A stretch of DNA of 64,000 nucleotides from GCA-2732755 sp965228265. Its GTDB lineage: Bacteria; Planctomycetota; Phycisphaerae; Phycisphaerales; UBA1924. The notes below the pieces were generated by a model. The model ran no database searches. It was not told the origin of the DNA and worked only from the letters and a program-made list of their open reading frames with translations. Shown in pieces: positions 8,394 through 17,491 of this stretch (position 1 is the stretch's first letter; each line of letters starts with the position of its first letter). The translations under genes were made by a program, and so were the position numbers. The stretch is taken from NCBI GenBank assembly GCA_965228265.1, contig OZ245804.1:2046001-2110000 (forward strand), read 5' to 3'.

Positions 8394-10441
8394 GCACCAC
8401 ACCGACATCGTGCGAGCTCATCGCCACGGCCGCGTTCGGCGTGGAATCGAGTGTCAAGTGGGAACTCTCGCGCCTGGGCTACGAGGCCAAGGGCGACCAG
8501 CCCGGTCGGCTTGTCTTCCGGGCCGGGCCCGATGCGATCGCGCGCACAAACCTGCACCTCCGCGCAGCCGACCGGGTCCTGGTGGTCGTGGGGCGGTTCG
8601 AGGCCAAGGACTTTGACGAGCTCTACGAGGGTGTCCGCGGCATCGACTGGAAACAGTGGATCCCCGAAGGCGCTCGGATCACTCCCTCCGTCAACGCGGT
8701 GCGCTCGCCCATCACCAGCGAACGATCGTCGCAGTCGATCGTCAAACGCGCCATCGTCGACGCGATCGCCGGCAAGGGCGGGACGATCCTCGAGGACGCC
8801 GAGGAACTGGTGGTCGATGTCTCGATTCTCGGGACCGCCGTCACGGTTAGCCTCGATTCCACAGGTGCCGGGTTGCACAAGAGGGGCTACCGCCCGCGGG
8901 CGCAGGCGGGCCAGCTCAAGGAAACGCTCGGCGCAGCCTTGGTCATGACCTGCCGGTGGAAACGCGACCTGCCCCTCGTCGATCCTTTCTGCGGCAGCGG
9001 GACCATCCCCATCGAGGCTGCGCTCCTGGCCAGCGGGCGAGCGCCCGGGAGACACCGCGCCTTCGCCAGTGAATCGTGGCCCTGGCTGGGTGCGTCCAGC
9101 TGGAAGAACGCCCGCGACGAGGCGGACGCGATGATCGATGACGCCGATATCGCCCCGATTGTGGGCAGCGACATCAATCCGCAGGCGGTCGGCCTTGCCA
9201 GGCAGTGCGCCAAGAACGCGGGTGTGGAGCACCTCGTGCGGTTCGAGCTCGCGGACTATCGCGAGCTGCGCGCCGAGCACGAGCGGGGGTGGCTGATCTC
9301 GAACCCGCCCTACGGCATGCGCGTGGGCGAGGAGCGCGAAGCCGAGGCGATCCACCGCGATCTGCCTGAGGTCATCGCCCGGATGCCGGGCTGGTCGGCG
9401 GGGTTGCTGTTGGCGGGCGAGGAGTTTGAGAAGCGGATCGGACGCAGCGCGACGCACCGGCGCAAGCTCTACAACGCGCGCATCCAGTGCACCTTCTACC
9501 AGTATCTCGCGCAGGACGGCGGCGCAGCGATTCCATCACGTGCCGAGGTCGGCAATCTGGATGCCTTCCGGTCCGGGCTCGCCAAGCGGGCGCGGCATGT
9601 GCGCAAATGGCCCGAGTCGCGCGATGTGCACGCCTGCCGCCTCTTCGAGGGCGAGGTCGGGGGCGTGCCGATCGTGGTTGATCGTCTGGGCGAGGCGCTC
9701 CGCGTTGAGGACCGGGGTGGGCCGGAAAGCGCCAGCGCGACGCGCATGAACCGGGTGGAACAGATCGCGGCGGCGGCGTGTGAGACGCTGGACTGGCCCA
9801 AGCCGTCGGTGGCGGTGGTGCACGCGGGCGAGGGGCAGAGCCACAGGCGTGCGCAGGAAACGTGCACTGTCCGTGAGCGGGGCATCCTGTTCGAGGTCAT
9901 GCCGGGCGAGCCGATCGAGACGGGGCTGGATCTGGCGCTGCGGGAAGCTCGGCAGTGGGTGTGTCAGCGTGCCTCGGGTAAGAACGTGCTGGATGTTTCG
10001 GCGCGGGCTGGTTTGCTCGCAGAGGCAGCCGTGACAGGGGGGGCACGGCTCCGGGCTGTCACGCCGGACGAGCACACCGAGGCCAGGCTCCGGCGGAATC
10101 TGCGGCTCAATGGTGTGGATGACTCCGATGTCGAAATCACGCGCGGCGGGGCGCTCGATTCGATCGACGACATCGAGCCAGGCGACGGGCTGGACCTGGT
10201 GCTGTGTGTGCTGACGGGTGAGGAATCGGGGGAGATCGCGCCGGCCTTTGAGGATCTGCTGGCGACGTGCGCGGATCTGCTCGCGCCCGGTGGGAGTGTG
10301 CTCCTGGCAGTGCCGGCGTCGGCGGTGGACGCGGGTCTGGAGATTGCTACGGCTCGCGATTTGACGAAATCGCTGCATCCGGAGGACATCAAGCCCTCAT
10401 CGGGGTATCGGTTCTGGACGCTGCGGGCGGGGGCCGATTGA
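8390..10441 (+). CDS. rlmL: RlmKL-like 23S rRNA guanine N2-methyltransferase
   Basis: A 683-residue protein laid out like E. coli RlmKL (about 700 residues). An N-terminal THUMP domain (CELIATAAFGVESSVKWEL..., to residue about 160) is followed by an RlmL methyltransferase domain with PFCGSGTIPIEAAL and the catalytic NPPYGMR. From about residue 480 there is a second RlmK-type domain. The first half keeps its catalytic motif and should methylate G2445-type N2 positions. In the second domain the segments equivalent to E. coli 'TGLFLDHR' and 'FSYTGSAS' read TGLDLALREAR and SARAGLLA, so it looks degenerate. It overlaps the prenyl synthase by 4 bases. Confidence 0.85.
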   Translation: MSTTPTSCELIATAAFGVESSVKWELSRLGYEAKGDQPGRLVFRAGPDAIARTNLHLRAADRVLVVVGRFEAKDFDELYEGVRGIDWKQWIPEGARITPSVNAVRSPITSERSSQSIVKRAIVDAIAGKGGTILEDAEELVVDVSILGTAVTVSLDSTGAGLHKRGYRPRAQAGQLKETLGAALVMTCRWKRDLPLVDPFCGSGTIPIEAALLASGRAPGRHRAFASESWPWLGASSWKNARDEADAMIDDADIAPIVGSDINPQAVGLARQCAKNAGVEHLVRFELADYRELRAEHERGWLISNPPYGMRVGEEREAEAIHRDLPEVIARMPGWSAGLLLAGEEFEKRIGRSATHRRKLYNARIQCTFYQYLAQDGGAAIPSRAEVGNLDAFRSGLAKRARHVRKWPESRDVHACRLFEGEVGGVPIVVDRLGEALRVEDRGGPESASATRMNRVEQIAAAACETLDWPKPSVAVVHAGEGQSHRRAQETCTVRERGILFEVMPGEPIETGLDLALREARQWVCQRASGKNVLDVSARAGLLAEAAVTGGARLRAVTPDEHTEARLRRNLRLNGVDDSDVEITRGGALDSIDDIEPGDGLDLVLCVLTGEESGEIAPAFEDLLATCADLLAPGGSVLLAVPASAVDAGLEIATARDLTKSLHPEDIKPSSGYRFWTLRAGAD

Positions 10442-10495
10442 CACCCCGCGCGTGAGGGGGCTAGCCTCCACGCCTGCGCTCAAGAGGGGATACCC

Positions 10496-11500
10496 GTGCC
10501 TGGTTGGATGGTTCTTGCGATCGCGACGCCGATGCTCATCGGGGCGTCTCTTCTGGGTGGGCTGGTTCCGAGCGCGATCCGGGGGACTCACCTTCGGATG
10601 CAGTTGGCGCTGAGTTTCGTGAGCGGGTTGATGCTTGGTGTGGCGATTCTGCACCTCTTGCCGCACTCGATGCTGATGCTCGGCTCGGTGGACGAGGCTG
10701 CGTATCTGATGCTTTTCGGCGTCGTGGGTGTGTTCCTGCTGATGCGGTTTCTTCATGTGCATAGCTTGGAGCCGGGGATCAAGCTGCCGGCCGAGGGCGA
10801 GCCGGGGCATGACCACGATCATGCGCACGGTAGCGGACATCATCACGGCCACGCGCATCACGGTGGTGGGGGTGGTGGGGGTGGTGGTCATGCGGGTGTG
10901 CGATGGGTGACGCTGCTCTCGGGATTGTCGCTGCACAGCATTGTTGACGGGGCTGCTCTGGCGTCGGCGGTGAAGCTCGAGGAGGGTCACGGCTGGCCCG
11001 GTCTCTTGGTGCTCATCGTGGTGGTGCTGCACAAGCCGTTGGATGCGCTGGCGATTACGGCGACGATGGAGGGGAGCGAGCAGCAGCGCAGGCGGATCAA
11101 CCTGATCTATGCGCTTGTGGCGCCGATCGCGGCGTGGCTTGCGTATCTCGGCTTCACGGGGGCGGGTGATGCTGGTCTGAAGGTCGCGGGCATCGCGATG
11201 GCGTTCTGCGCGGGGGCGTTTGTGTGCGTGGCGCTAGCGGACCTGATGCCGGAGGTGCAGTTCCATTCGCACCACCGGTTCCTGCTCACGGGGGCGCTCG
11301 GGCTCGGTGTGGGTGTGGCGGTGCTGCTCGGGTATGTCGAGGGGCATAACCACGGGATGCACGACCACGGCGGATCAGAGACGGGGCACGAGGGCCACGA
11401 TCACGGCGGTCCTGAACGCACGGGCCCTGATCAGACGGGCCCTGATCACACGGGTCAAGATCACACGGGTCATGACCATGCCGGTCACGATCACGACTGA
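10496..11500 (+). CDS. ZIP family divalent metal transporter
   Basis: A 334-residue inner-membrane transporter for zinc, iron or similar metals. Eight hydrophobic segments are visible. The metal-path motif in helix 4 reads HSIVDGAAL, and helix 5 has HKPLDALAI. The loop after the third helix is very His-rich (GHDHDHAHGSGHHHGHAHH) and then Gly-rich, as expected for a metal-binding regulatory loop. Unusually, the C-terminus adds another His/Asp-rich tail made of six 5-residue repeats. The GTG start at 10496 follows AGAGGGG at good spacing. The high GC wobble pattern is typical of the genome. Confidence 0.9.
   Translation: MPGWMVLAIATPMLIGASLLGGLVPSAIRGTHLRMQLALSFVSGLMLGVAILHLLPHSMLMLGSVDEAAYLMLFGVVGVFLLMRFLHVHSLEPGIKLPAEGEPGHDHDHAHGSGHHHGHAHHGGGGGGGGGHAGVRWVTLLSGLSLHSIVDGAALASAVKLEEGHGWPGLLVLIVVVLHKPLDALAITATMEGSEQQRRRINLIYALVAPIAAWLAYLGFTGAGDAGLKVAGIAMAFCAGAFVCVALADLMPEVQFHSHHRFLLTGALGLGVGVAVLLGYVEGHNHGMHDHGGSETGHEGHDHGGPERTGPDQTGPDHTGQDHTGHDHAGHDHD
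11408..11497 (+). repeat. Six 15-base tandem repeats at the ZIP gene 3' end
   Basis: In-frame repeats encode GPERT, GPDQT, GPDHT, GQDHT, GHDHA and GHDHD up to the stop codon. The pattern is G-x-D-H-T. A gradual change from P to H at position 2 suggests recent expansion followed by drift toward metal-binding His. Confidence 0.85.
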
Positions 11501-11660
11501 CGGGTCGCCCGAGAACCACGATTCCTGTTTCGTTCGGGTGAGCCTCGAGCGTGTTCGGGCTGTGGTTCTTGTCGAAAATTACGCAATCCGGTAGCCTCGT
11601 GAGAGTGAGAGGGGGAAGCAGAGTGCGCCCCCCCTCGATTCTCTCGAGAGGGATACATCG

Positions 11661-14600
11661 ATGAAACGGAATCAGATTGTGTCGGCGGCGCTGCTCGCCT
11701 TCATGGCGGGCACGGCTGCGGCGCAGCAGGGGCTGAAGGAAGAGGATTACAAGAATCTGCAGCCGGTCGACGTGCGCCGCGAGCGGGTGAATGAGACGTA
11801 CTTTCAGCCCAGGTACACGGGCAATCAGGACCGGGTCATCTACGGCTCGGACGATCGCGAGGACGTGTACGAGGTGACGGATCCATTCCTGCTCGGGCTC
11901 GCGCAAGCGGGCGTGGCGGTGTGCGATGTCTCGGAACTGACTGACAACGGGGACGGCACGTTCACGCTCAACACGGGGCGATGGACCGCGGCGTGCACGA
12001 ACGAGCCTTTCTACAACCAGATGCGTCTGGGCTTCTGCTCGGGCTTCCTGGTGGGGACGGATCTGATCGTGACGGCGGGTCACTGTGTGAGCCCGAGTGA
12101 TGTCGGCGATGTTGCGTTCGTGTTTCAGTTCGATCAGCAGGCAGCGGGCACGGGGCCCGGCGCTGATCCCGAGGTGATCGTCCCGGCTGATCACGTGTAT
12201 TTCCTGACGCAGGTTGTGGACTACGCGCTCGGGAGCGGCGAGGACCACGCGGTGTGCCGGGTGGATCGCGCGGTGGCGGGTCGCACGCCCTTGCCGGTGC
12301 GCCGAACGGGGAGTGTGTCCAACGGCGACCCGCTCGTCATGATCGGTCACCCGGCGGTGCTGCCCAAGAAGATCGAGGCGGGCGGCGAGGTCAAGGACGC
12401 CAACGGCACGACGCCATACTTCATGGCCAACGTCGATGCGTACGGCGGCAACTCGGGCTCGATGGTGCTCAACCGCACAACGGGTGTGATCGAGGGGATT
12501 CTCGTTCGCGGCAACACCGACTATGTCTCCGGGCCGGGCGGGTGCCTGCTCAGCAACCAGTGCCCCGACTCGGGTTGCCCGACGTGGGAAGAGATCAGCA
12601 AGACAACGTCGTTTGCGAGCTTCATTCCGGAGCTCGGGCTTCAGTTCACGCCGAACGGGAGCATCACGCACATCGGGACGGTCGGCGGTCCATTCAATGA
12701 CGAGACCTTCCAGATCAACATCAACAACCCGACGAGTGATCCGGCGGATTATTCGGTCAGTATCGACATCGGGGCGGAGCACACGGTGCTGCTCAACGGT
12801 TCGGGCGGCCCGGTGACGGGGACCGTGCCGGGCAGCGGCAGCGCATCGGTGACGGCTTCGCTCTCGGGCGCGGCTGGCATGCCGGCGGGTATTTATGAGA
12901 CGACGATCAACCTTGAGGACCTGACCAACGGGCGTTCCGTTTCGCTGCTCAGCACGCTCGAGGTCGGGCAGACGGGGATCACGGTGAGCCCCGCGACGGA
13001 TCTGGTGACGGGCGGCCCGAACGGTGGCCCGTTCAACGGCACGCAGCTCTACACGATCACGAGCACTCGTCCGACGCCGGTGGCGGTTGATATCACCCCC
13101 GACCAGCCCTGGATCACGCTGAACGGCGCGACCGGGCCGACGAGTGTGAACCTCAGCGGCACGGGCGATATGGCTGTGGTGACGGTGGGGATCGGCGGCA
13201 ACGCGGCCTCGCTCTCCAACGGTTTGTACACGGGCAGCGTGATGTTCGATAACACGCAGAGCGTGATCGGCGATACCAGCCGGGGCGTCTCGCTCGATGT
13301 CGGGCGGTACCTGTACGAGGACAGCCCCGCGATCGCGATCGGCGACAACTCGTCCTACTCGACGACGATCGATGTGCCGGACGGCTTCTGCATCGCGGAC
13401 ATCGATGTTGAGCTGGACATCAGTCATACGTACATCGGGGATCTGATCGTCGAGCTCGAATCGCCCGAGGGCACGGTTGTGCGGCTGCACGATCGTTCGG
13501 GCGGGGGCACGGACAACCTCGTTGTGACATACGACGACGACGGCGGTTCGACGCCCGACGGTCCCGGCGTTCTGGCGGACTACGAGACGGAGATCGCCAC
13601 GGGTACCTGGACGCTTCGCTTCAGCGATAACGCAGGGCAGGACACGGGCATTCTGAATTCGTGGGCGCTTCGGATCGCTTCGCAGTCGGGCGGCTGCCTG
13701 CCGGTGGCCAACGACGTCGAGGTGGATGTGCCGGCCAATGCACTCGCGACGGTCATGCTCGATGGTCAGAGTGTGAATGGGCCGTTCGTGTACATCATCG
13801 AGTCTCTGCCGGCGCACGGTGAGCTGTTCATCCCGGGCGGGGCGCGCATCACAAGCGTGCCGACGACGCTCCCGGGTGATTCGGTGAGTTACCGTCCCGA
13901 CGAGTTCTACGCGGGCGTGGATATGTTTGATTACTCGACGGACGACGGGGCCTCCTCGGGCCTGGCGCTCGTGACGACGAACGTTGGCAGCGCGACGCTC
14001 GCCGACTTCAACATGGACACCAACCCGGGCTGGACGACGACGGGGCAGTGGGCGTTCGGGGTGCCGGCGGGCATCGACGGCGACCCTTCCTCGGGCCACA
14101 CGGGATCGAATGTGTACGGGTACAACCTGAGCGGTGATTACACCGACAACATGCCCGAGTACCCGCTGACAACCGGCGTGATCGATGCGTCGGGAGCGAG
14201 CAACGTGACGCTCGAATTCCAGCGCTGGCTGGGTGTCGAGAACAGCACGTATGACCACGCTTCGATCGAGGTCTTCGATGGTTCGTCGTGGCAGCAGATC
14301 TGGGATCACACGGCGACGAGTTCGTTCACGGATTCGAGCTGGCAGGCGCAGAGCTTTGACATCTCCGCGCACGCCGACGGCAACGCGAATCTGCAGATCC
14401 GCTGGATCATGGGCACCACGGACTCGTCCGTGACCTACTGCGGCTGGAACATCGACGATGTCGTGCTCAAGGGGTTGGTTGTGCCCGCGAGCGGGTATTG
14501 CCTTGCCGACACGAACGGTGACGGCAGCGTTTCGCCGGCGGACTTCAGCGCCTGGGTGGCGGCCTTCAACGCGGGCAATGCCGCGGTCGCGGATCAGAAC

Positions 14601-14669
14601 CTCGACGGCGTGGTGAGCCCGGCGGACTTTAGTGCCTGGGTCTCCAACTACAACGCGGGCTGCCTCTGA
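11661..14669 (+). CDS. Secreted multidomain trypsin-like serine protease with dockerin-like tail
   Basis: A 1002-residue exported protein. Residues 1-22 form a signal peptide (ending AAAQ). A trypsin-like peptidase domain follows: catalytic His in TAGHC (about 140), a probable catalytic Asp in EDHAVCRV, and Ser in GGNSGS (about 270). Next come beta-sandwich/BACON-like repeats (PWITLNGATGPTS) and a P/Homo B domain around 555-670 (HTYIGDLIVELESPEG ... GTWTLRFSDNAG). After that are a cadherin-like module (YIIESLPAHGELF) and an immune-inhibitor-A-like sheet domain (FQRWLGVENSTYDHA). The last about 55 residues are two calcium loops, DTNGDGSVSPADFSAWV and DQNLDGVVSPADFSAWV, a dockerin-like sorting tail. 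The product probably acts at or outside the cell surface. Confidence 0.9.
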   Translation: MKRNQIVSAALLAFMAGTAAAQQGLKEEDYKNLQPVDVRRERVNETYFQPRYTGNQDRVIYGSDDREDVYEVTDPFLLGLAQAGVAVCDVSELTDNGDGTFTLNTGRWTAACTNEPFYNQMRLGFCSGFLVGTDLIVTAGHCVSPSDVGDVAFVFQFDQQAAGTGPGADPEVIVPADHVYFLTQVVDYALGSGEDHAVCRVDRAVAGRTPLPVRRTGSVSNGDPLVMIGHPAVLPKKIEAGGEVKDANGTTPYFMANVDAYGGNSGSMVLNRTTGVIEGILVRGNTDYVSGPGGCLLSNQCPDSGCPTWEEISKTTSFASFIPELGLQFTPNGSITHIGTVGGPFNDETFQININNPTSDPADYSVSIDIGAEHTVLLNGSGGPVTGTVPGSGSASVTASLSGAAGMPAGIYETTINLEDLTNGRSVSLLSTLEVGQTGITVSPATDLVTGGPNGGPFNGTQLYTITSTRPTPVAVDITPDQPWITLNGATGPTSVNLSGTGDMAVVTVGIGGNAASLSNGLYTGSVMFDNTQSVIGDTSRGVSLDVGRYLYEDSPAIAIGDNSSYSTTIDVPDGFCIADIDVELDISHTYIGDLIVELESPEGTVVRLHDRSGGGTDNLVVTYDDDGGSTPDGPGVLADYETEIATGTWTLRFSDNAGQDTGILNSWALRIASQSGGCLPVANDVEVDVPANALATVMLDGQSVNGPFVYIIESLPAHGELFIPGGARITSVPTTLPGDSVSYRPDEFYAGVDMFDYSTDDGASSGLALVTTNVGSATLADFNMDTNPGWTTTGQWAFGVPAGIDGDPSSGHTGSNVYGYNLSGDYTDNMPEYPLTTGVIDASGASNVTLEFQRWLGVENSTYDHASIEVFDGSSWQQIWDHTATSSFTDSSWQAQSFDISAHADGNANLQIRWIMGTTDSSVTYCGWNIDDVVLKGLVVPASGYCLADTNGDGSVSPADFSAWVAAFNAGNAAVADQNLDGVVSPADFSAWVSNYNAGCL

Positions 14670-14705
14670 TCGGTCGGCTCGGCGTTCGGTGATTTCGTCC
14701 ACACA

Positions 14706-14736
14706 GGGCCTCTCCCTTCCGGGAGGGGCCCTTTCT
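14706..14736 (+). terminator. Rho-independent terminator after the protease gene
   Basis: GGGCCTCTCCC-TTCC-GGGAGGGGCCC forms an 11-base-pair stem with one G-U pair and a 4-base loop, followed by TTTCT. It lies 37 bases past the stop codon. Confidence 0.8.
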
Positions 14737-14796
14737 CGTGGGCGGGATCGGAAGGGGGCGGTCCCACGGGCCTACGCTCGGCCAAGGAGCGAATGC

Positions 14797-15585
14797 ATGG
14801 ATTTGTCACTGGTCGGAAAGAAGGCGCTCGTCTGCGGCTCGACGCAGGGCATCGGGCTTGCGTCGGCGGTGGAGCTTGCGAAGTTGGGCGCAGAGGTGAC
14901 GCTGCTGGCGCGGAACACCGAGCGGCTCGAGGCCGTGTGCAGCGAGCTGCCGCGGGGACACGATCAGACGCACGAGTGGATCGCAGCGGACTTCAGCGAG
15001 CCGGCGAGCGTGTCAGCCGCGGTGTCGGGGGCGATCTCGTCGGGGCATCGGTGGCAGATTCTGGTGAACAACACGGGCGGGCCTCCCGGCGGCAAGGCGG
15101 TCGACGCGAATCCGTCGGCGTATCTGGACGCGTTCAAGGCGCACCTCATCAACAACCAGACACTGGTGCAGCTGCTCGTGCCGGGGTTCCGGGCTGCCAA
15201 GTATGGACGGGTGATCAACATCATCTCGACGAGTGTGAAAGCGCCGATCCCGGGGCTGGGTGTGTCCAACACGATTCGCGGTGCGGTGGCGAGCTGGGCC
15301 AAGACGGTTGCGACGGAGCTGGCGCCGGACAACATCACGGTGAACAATGTGTTGCCGGGCTTTACGGACACGGCGAGGCTGAGCGAGCTCTTTGCGGGCA
15401 AGGCCGAGAAGCTGGGCAAGAGCGTGGACCAGGTGACCTCGGACGCGATCGCCTCGATCCCGGCGGGTCGGCTCGGCAAGGCAGAGGAGATCGCTGCGGC
15501 GGTCGCGTTTCTGGCTTCGCCCGCGGCGGCGTACATCACCGGGATCAACCTGCCCGTCGACGGCGGGCGTCTGCCGACTCTGTAA
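14797..15585 (+). CDS. Atypical SDR-family protein in kynurenine cluster
   Basis: A 262-residue SDR-fold protein. The cofactor motif is CGSTQGIGLASA, the NNAG motif is NNTGGPPGG and the catalytic Ser region is NIISTS. Where the catalytic YxxxK should be, the sequence reads GVSNTIRGAVASW, so both Tyr and Lys appear to be missing. The C-terminus (ITGINLPVDGG) is normal for the fold. The ATG at 14797 has AAGGAG upstream. It starts the plus-strand half of the kynurenine degradation cluster, 11 bases ahead of the aldehyde dehydrogenase. Its role there is unknown: an altered reductase, a non-redox SDR enzyme or a binding protein are all possible. Confidence 0.8.
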   Translation: MDLSLVGKKALVCGSTQGIGLASAVELAKLGAEVTLLARNTERLEAVCSELPRGHDQTHEWIAADFSEPASVSAAVSGAISSGHRWQILVNNTGGPPGGKAVDANPSAYLDAFKAHLINNQTLVQLLVPGFRAAKYGRVINIISTSVKAPIPGLGVSNTIRGAVASWAKTVATELAPDNITVNNVLPGFTDTARLSELFAGKAEKLGKSVDQVTSDAIASIPAGRLGKAEEIAAAVAFLASPAAAYITGINLPVDGGRLPTL

Positions 15586-15596
15586 ACTGACGAACC

Positions 15597-17054
15597 ATGC
15601 TGCGTATTCAGAACTACATCGACGGCGCGTTTCGTGACCCTGGCTCGGGCGGGTGGCTCGATGTGTACGAGCCCGCGACCGGAGAGGTGTACGCGCAGGC
15701 CCCGGCCTCGGACGCGACGGACGTCGAGCATGCGTACGAGGCGGCGGCCGGGGCTTTCGATGCGTGGTCGGGCACACCCGCGTACGACCGGGCGCAGGTG
15801 TTGTACAAACTCGCAAGACTCATCACGGACAATCTCGACGAGCTTGCGCGGGCGGAGTCGCGGGACACGGGCAAGCCGATTTCGGTGGCGCGGAGTGTCG
15901 ATATCCCGCGGGCCGCGTCGAACTTCGAGTTCTTTGCCGGCGCGATTTTGCACAGCGAATCGCAGCTGCACGACACGGACGGCGTGGCGCTGAATTACAC
16001 GCTCCGCAAGCCGAGGGGCGTGGCGGGGCTGATCTCGCCCTGGAACCTGCCGTTGTATTTGCTGTCGTGGAAGATTGCGCCGGCGCTGGCGACGGGCAAC
16101 ACGTGCGTTGCCAAGCCCTCGGAAGTGACGCCCATGACGGCATACCTGCTCTGCAAGCTCGCGGAGCAGGCGGGGCTGCCCAAGGGGGTGATGAACATCG
16201 TCCACGGCATGGGCGAGCCCTGCGGCAGGGCGATCGTCGAACACCCGGGCATCCCGGCGATCTCGTTTACAGGTTCGACGGCGGTGGGCCAGTGGATCGG
16301 GAGCACGGCGGGGAAGATGCTCAAGCGCGTGAGCCTCGAACTCGGCGGGAAGAACCCGAACGTGATCTTCGCGGATGCGGATCTCGATCAGGCGGTCGAG
16401 ACGGCTTGCCGGGCTTCGTTCAGTAATCAGGGGCAGATCTGTCTCTGCGGCTCGCGGATTCTGGTCGAGCAGTCGATTGCCGAGGAGTTCACACGGCGGC
16501 TGGTCGAACGCACGAAGCGGATCCGCGTGGGCGACCCGGATGATGCGGCGACGGAGTTCGGCTCGCTCGTGTCGGAGTCGCACTTTGCGAAGGTCGCGGC
16601 TGCGGTCGAGCGGGCGAGAGAGCTCGGGGGCGTGGTGCACTGCGGGGGCGAAGCGGTGCGCGTTGATGCGGACCGCTGCGAAGGGGGCTATTTCTACCCG
16701 CCGACGGTGATCTCCGGGCTTGAGATGGGCTGCGATGTGCAGCAGGGCGAGATCTTCGGGCCGGTGGTGACGGTGACGCCGTTTGCGGATGAGACGGAAG
16801 CGGTTCGGCTCGCGAACCAGACGCCTTACGGCTTGGCGTCGATGGTGTGGACGCGTGATCTGTCGCGGGCGCACCGCGTGGCGGCGAAGATCGAAGCGGG
16901 CATCGTGTGGGTGAACTGCTGGATGCTGCGCGACCTGCGCACGCCGTTCGGCGGGGCGAAGGCATCGGGTGTCGGGCGCGAGGGTGGCGTTGATGCGCTG
17001 AAGTTCTTTACCGAGCCCAAGAATGTGTGCGTGAAGCTGGAAGGGGCTGGGTGA
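15597..17054 (+). CDS. amnC: 2-aminomuconate (2-hydroxymuconate) semialdehyde dehydrogenase
   Basis: A 485-residue NAD+-dependent aldehyde dehydrogenase. Family motifs: ISPWNLPLYLLSWKIAPALATGN (N in the oxyanion hole), FTGSTAVG (cofactor), the Glu in LELGGKNPNVIF, the catalytic Cys in SNQGQICLCGSR, and the late EIFGPVVTVTPF. Overall pattern is closest to the ALDH8/AmnC/NbaE group, which oxidises 2-aminomuconate semialdehyde to 2-aminomuconate. Context supports this: a RidA-type deaminase follows with a TGATG overlap, and ACMS decarboxylase and dioxygenase genes lie on the facing operon. 2-Hydroxymuconate semialdehyde is an alternative substrate. Confidence 0.88.
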   Translation: MLRIQNYIDGAFRDPGSGGWLDVYEPATGEVYAQAPASDATDVEHAYEAAAGAFDAWSGTPAYDRAQVLYKLARLITDNLDELARAESRDTGKPISVARSVDIPRAASNFEFFAGAILHSESQLHDTDGVALNYTLRKPRGVAGLISPWNLPLYLLSWKIAPALATGNTCVAKPSEVTPMTAYLLCKLAEQAGLPKGVMNIVHGMGEPCGRAIVEHPGIPAISFTGSTAVGQWIGSTAGKMLKRVSLELGGKNPNVIFADADLDQAVETACRASFSNQGQICLCGSRILVEQSIAEEFTRRLVERTKRIRVGDPDDAATEFGSLVSESHFAKVAAAVERARELGGVVHCGGEAVRVDADRCEGGYFYPPTVISGLEMGCDVQQGEIFGPVVTVTPFADETEAVRLANQTPYGLASMVWTRDLSRAHRVAAKIEAGIVWVNCWMLRDLRTPFGGAKASGVGREGGVDALKFFTEPKNVCVKLEGAG

Positions 17055-17491
17055 TGTCGGACGGGATCGAGAGCCAGCGGGCGCCGGAAGCCGTGGGGGC
17101 GTATCCGCACGCCAGGCGCGTCGGGAATCTGCTGTTTCTCTCGGGTGTCGGGCCGCGCAATCGGGGGACCAAGGACATCCCGGGCGTCACGCTGGACGCG
17201 GACGGCAAGATGGTCGACTACGACATCGAGGCGCAGTGCGTGAGCTGCTTCGAGAACATCCGGGCCGTGCTCGAGGACGCGGGGAGCAAGTGGGAGAACA
17301 TCGTCGATGTGCTCGCCTTCCTCACGGACATGCCCCGGGACTTCGCGGCGTACAACAGGCTCTATGCGGAGTACTTCGCGGGCCCGGGCAAGCCGAACCC
17401 GACGCGCACGACGATCGAGATCTCGCGTCTTCCTCAGGGCGGGAATGCACCGATCGCGGTTGAGCTCAAGGTGATCGCGACGATCGATTAG
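17054..17491 (+). CDS. amnD: RidA-family 2-aminomuconate deaminase
   Basis: A 145-residue YjgF/YER057c/UK114 (RidA) protein, expected to form trimers. Motifs: GNLLFLSGVGPRN, the central CFENIRAVLEDAGSKWENIVDVLAFLTDM, and the late PNPTRTTIEISRLPQGG with the family's conserved Arg. In Pseudomonas-type nba/amn clusters the same family member hydrolyses 2-aminomuconate to 4-oxalocrotonate and ammonia. Start ATG 17054 overlaps the upstream stop, so it is coupled to the dehydrogenase. Its stop overlaps the converging kynB stop by 4 bases. General RidA enamine deaminase activity is the fallback function. Confidence 0.85.
   Translation: MSDGIESQRAPEAVGAYPHARRVGNLLFLSGVGPRNRGTKDIPGVTLDADGKMVDYDIEAQCVSCFENIRAVLEDAGSKWENIVDVLAFLTDMPRDFAAYNRLYAEYFAGPGKPNPTRTTIEISRLPQGGNAPIAVELKVIATID

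Noticed and set aside
11286..14702. A 1138-codon open frame on the minus strand opposite the protease gene
   Set aside because: It is rich in Arg, His, Ala and Val as expected from the antisense of a GC-rich gene. The plus-strand frame has a signal peptide, catalytic motifs and a dockerin tail.
14691..14796. A riboswitch or leader upstream of the plus-strand kynurenine genes
   Set aside because: Apart from the protease terminator and a ribosome binding site, no conserved leader structure was recognised.
14964..16874. A 636-codon minus-strand open frame under the SDR and aldehyde dehydrogenase genes
   Set aside because: Arg-rich, low-complexity translation with no motif. The plus-strand genes are clearly real.
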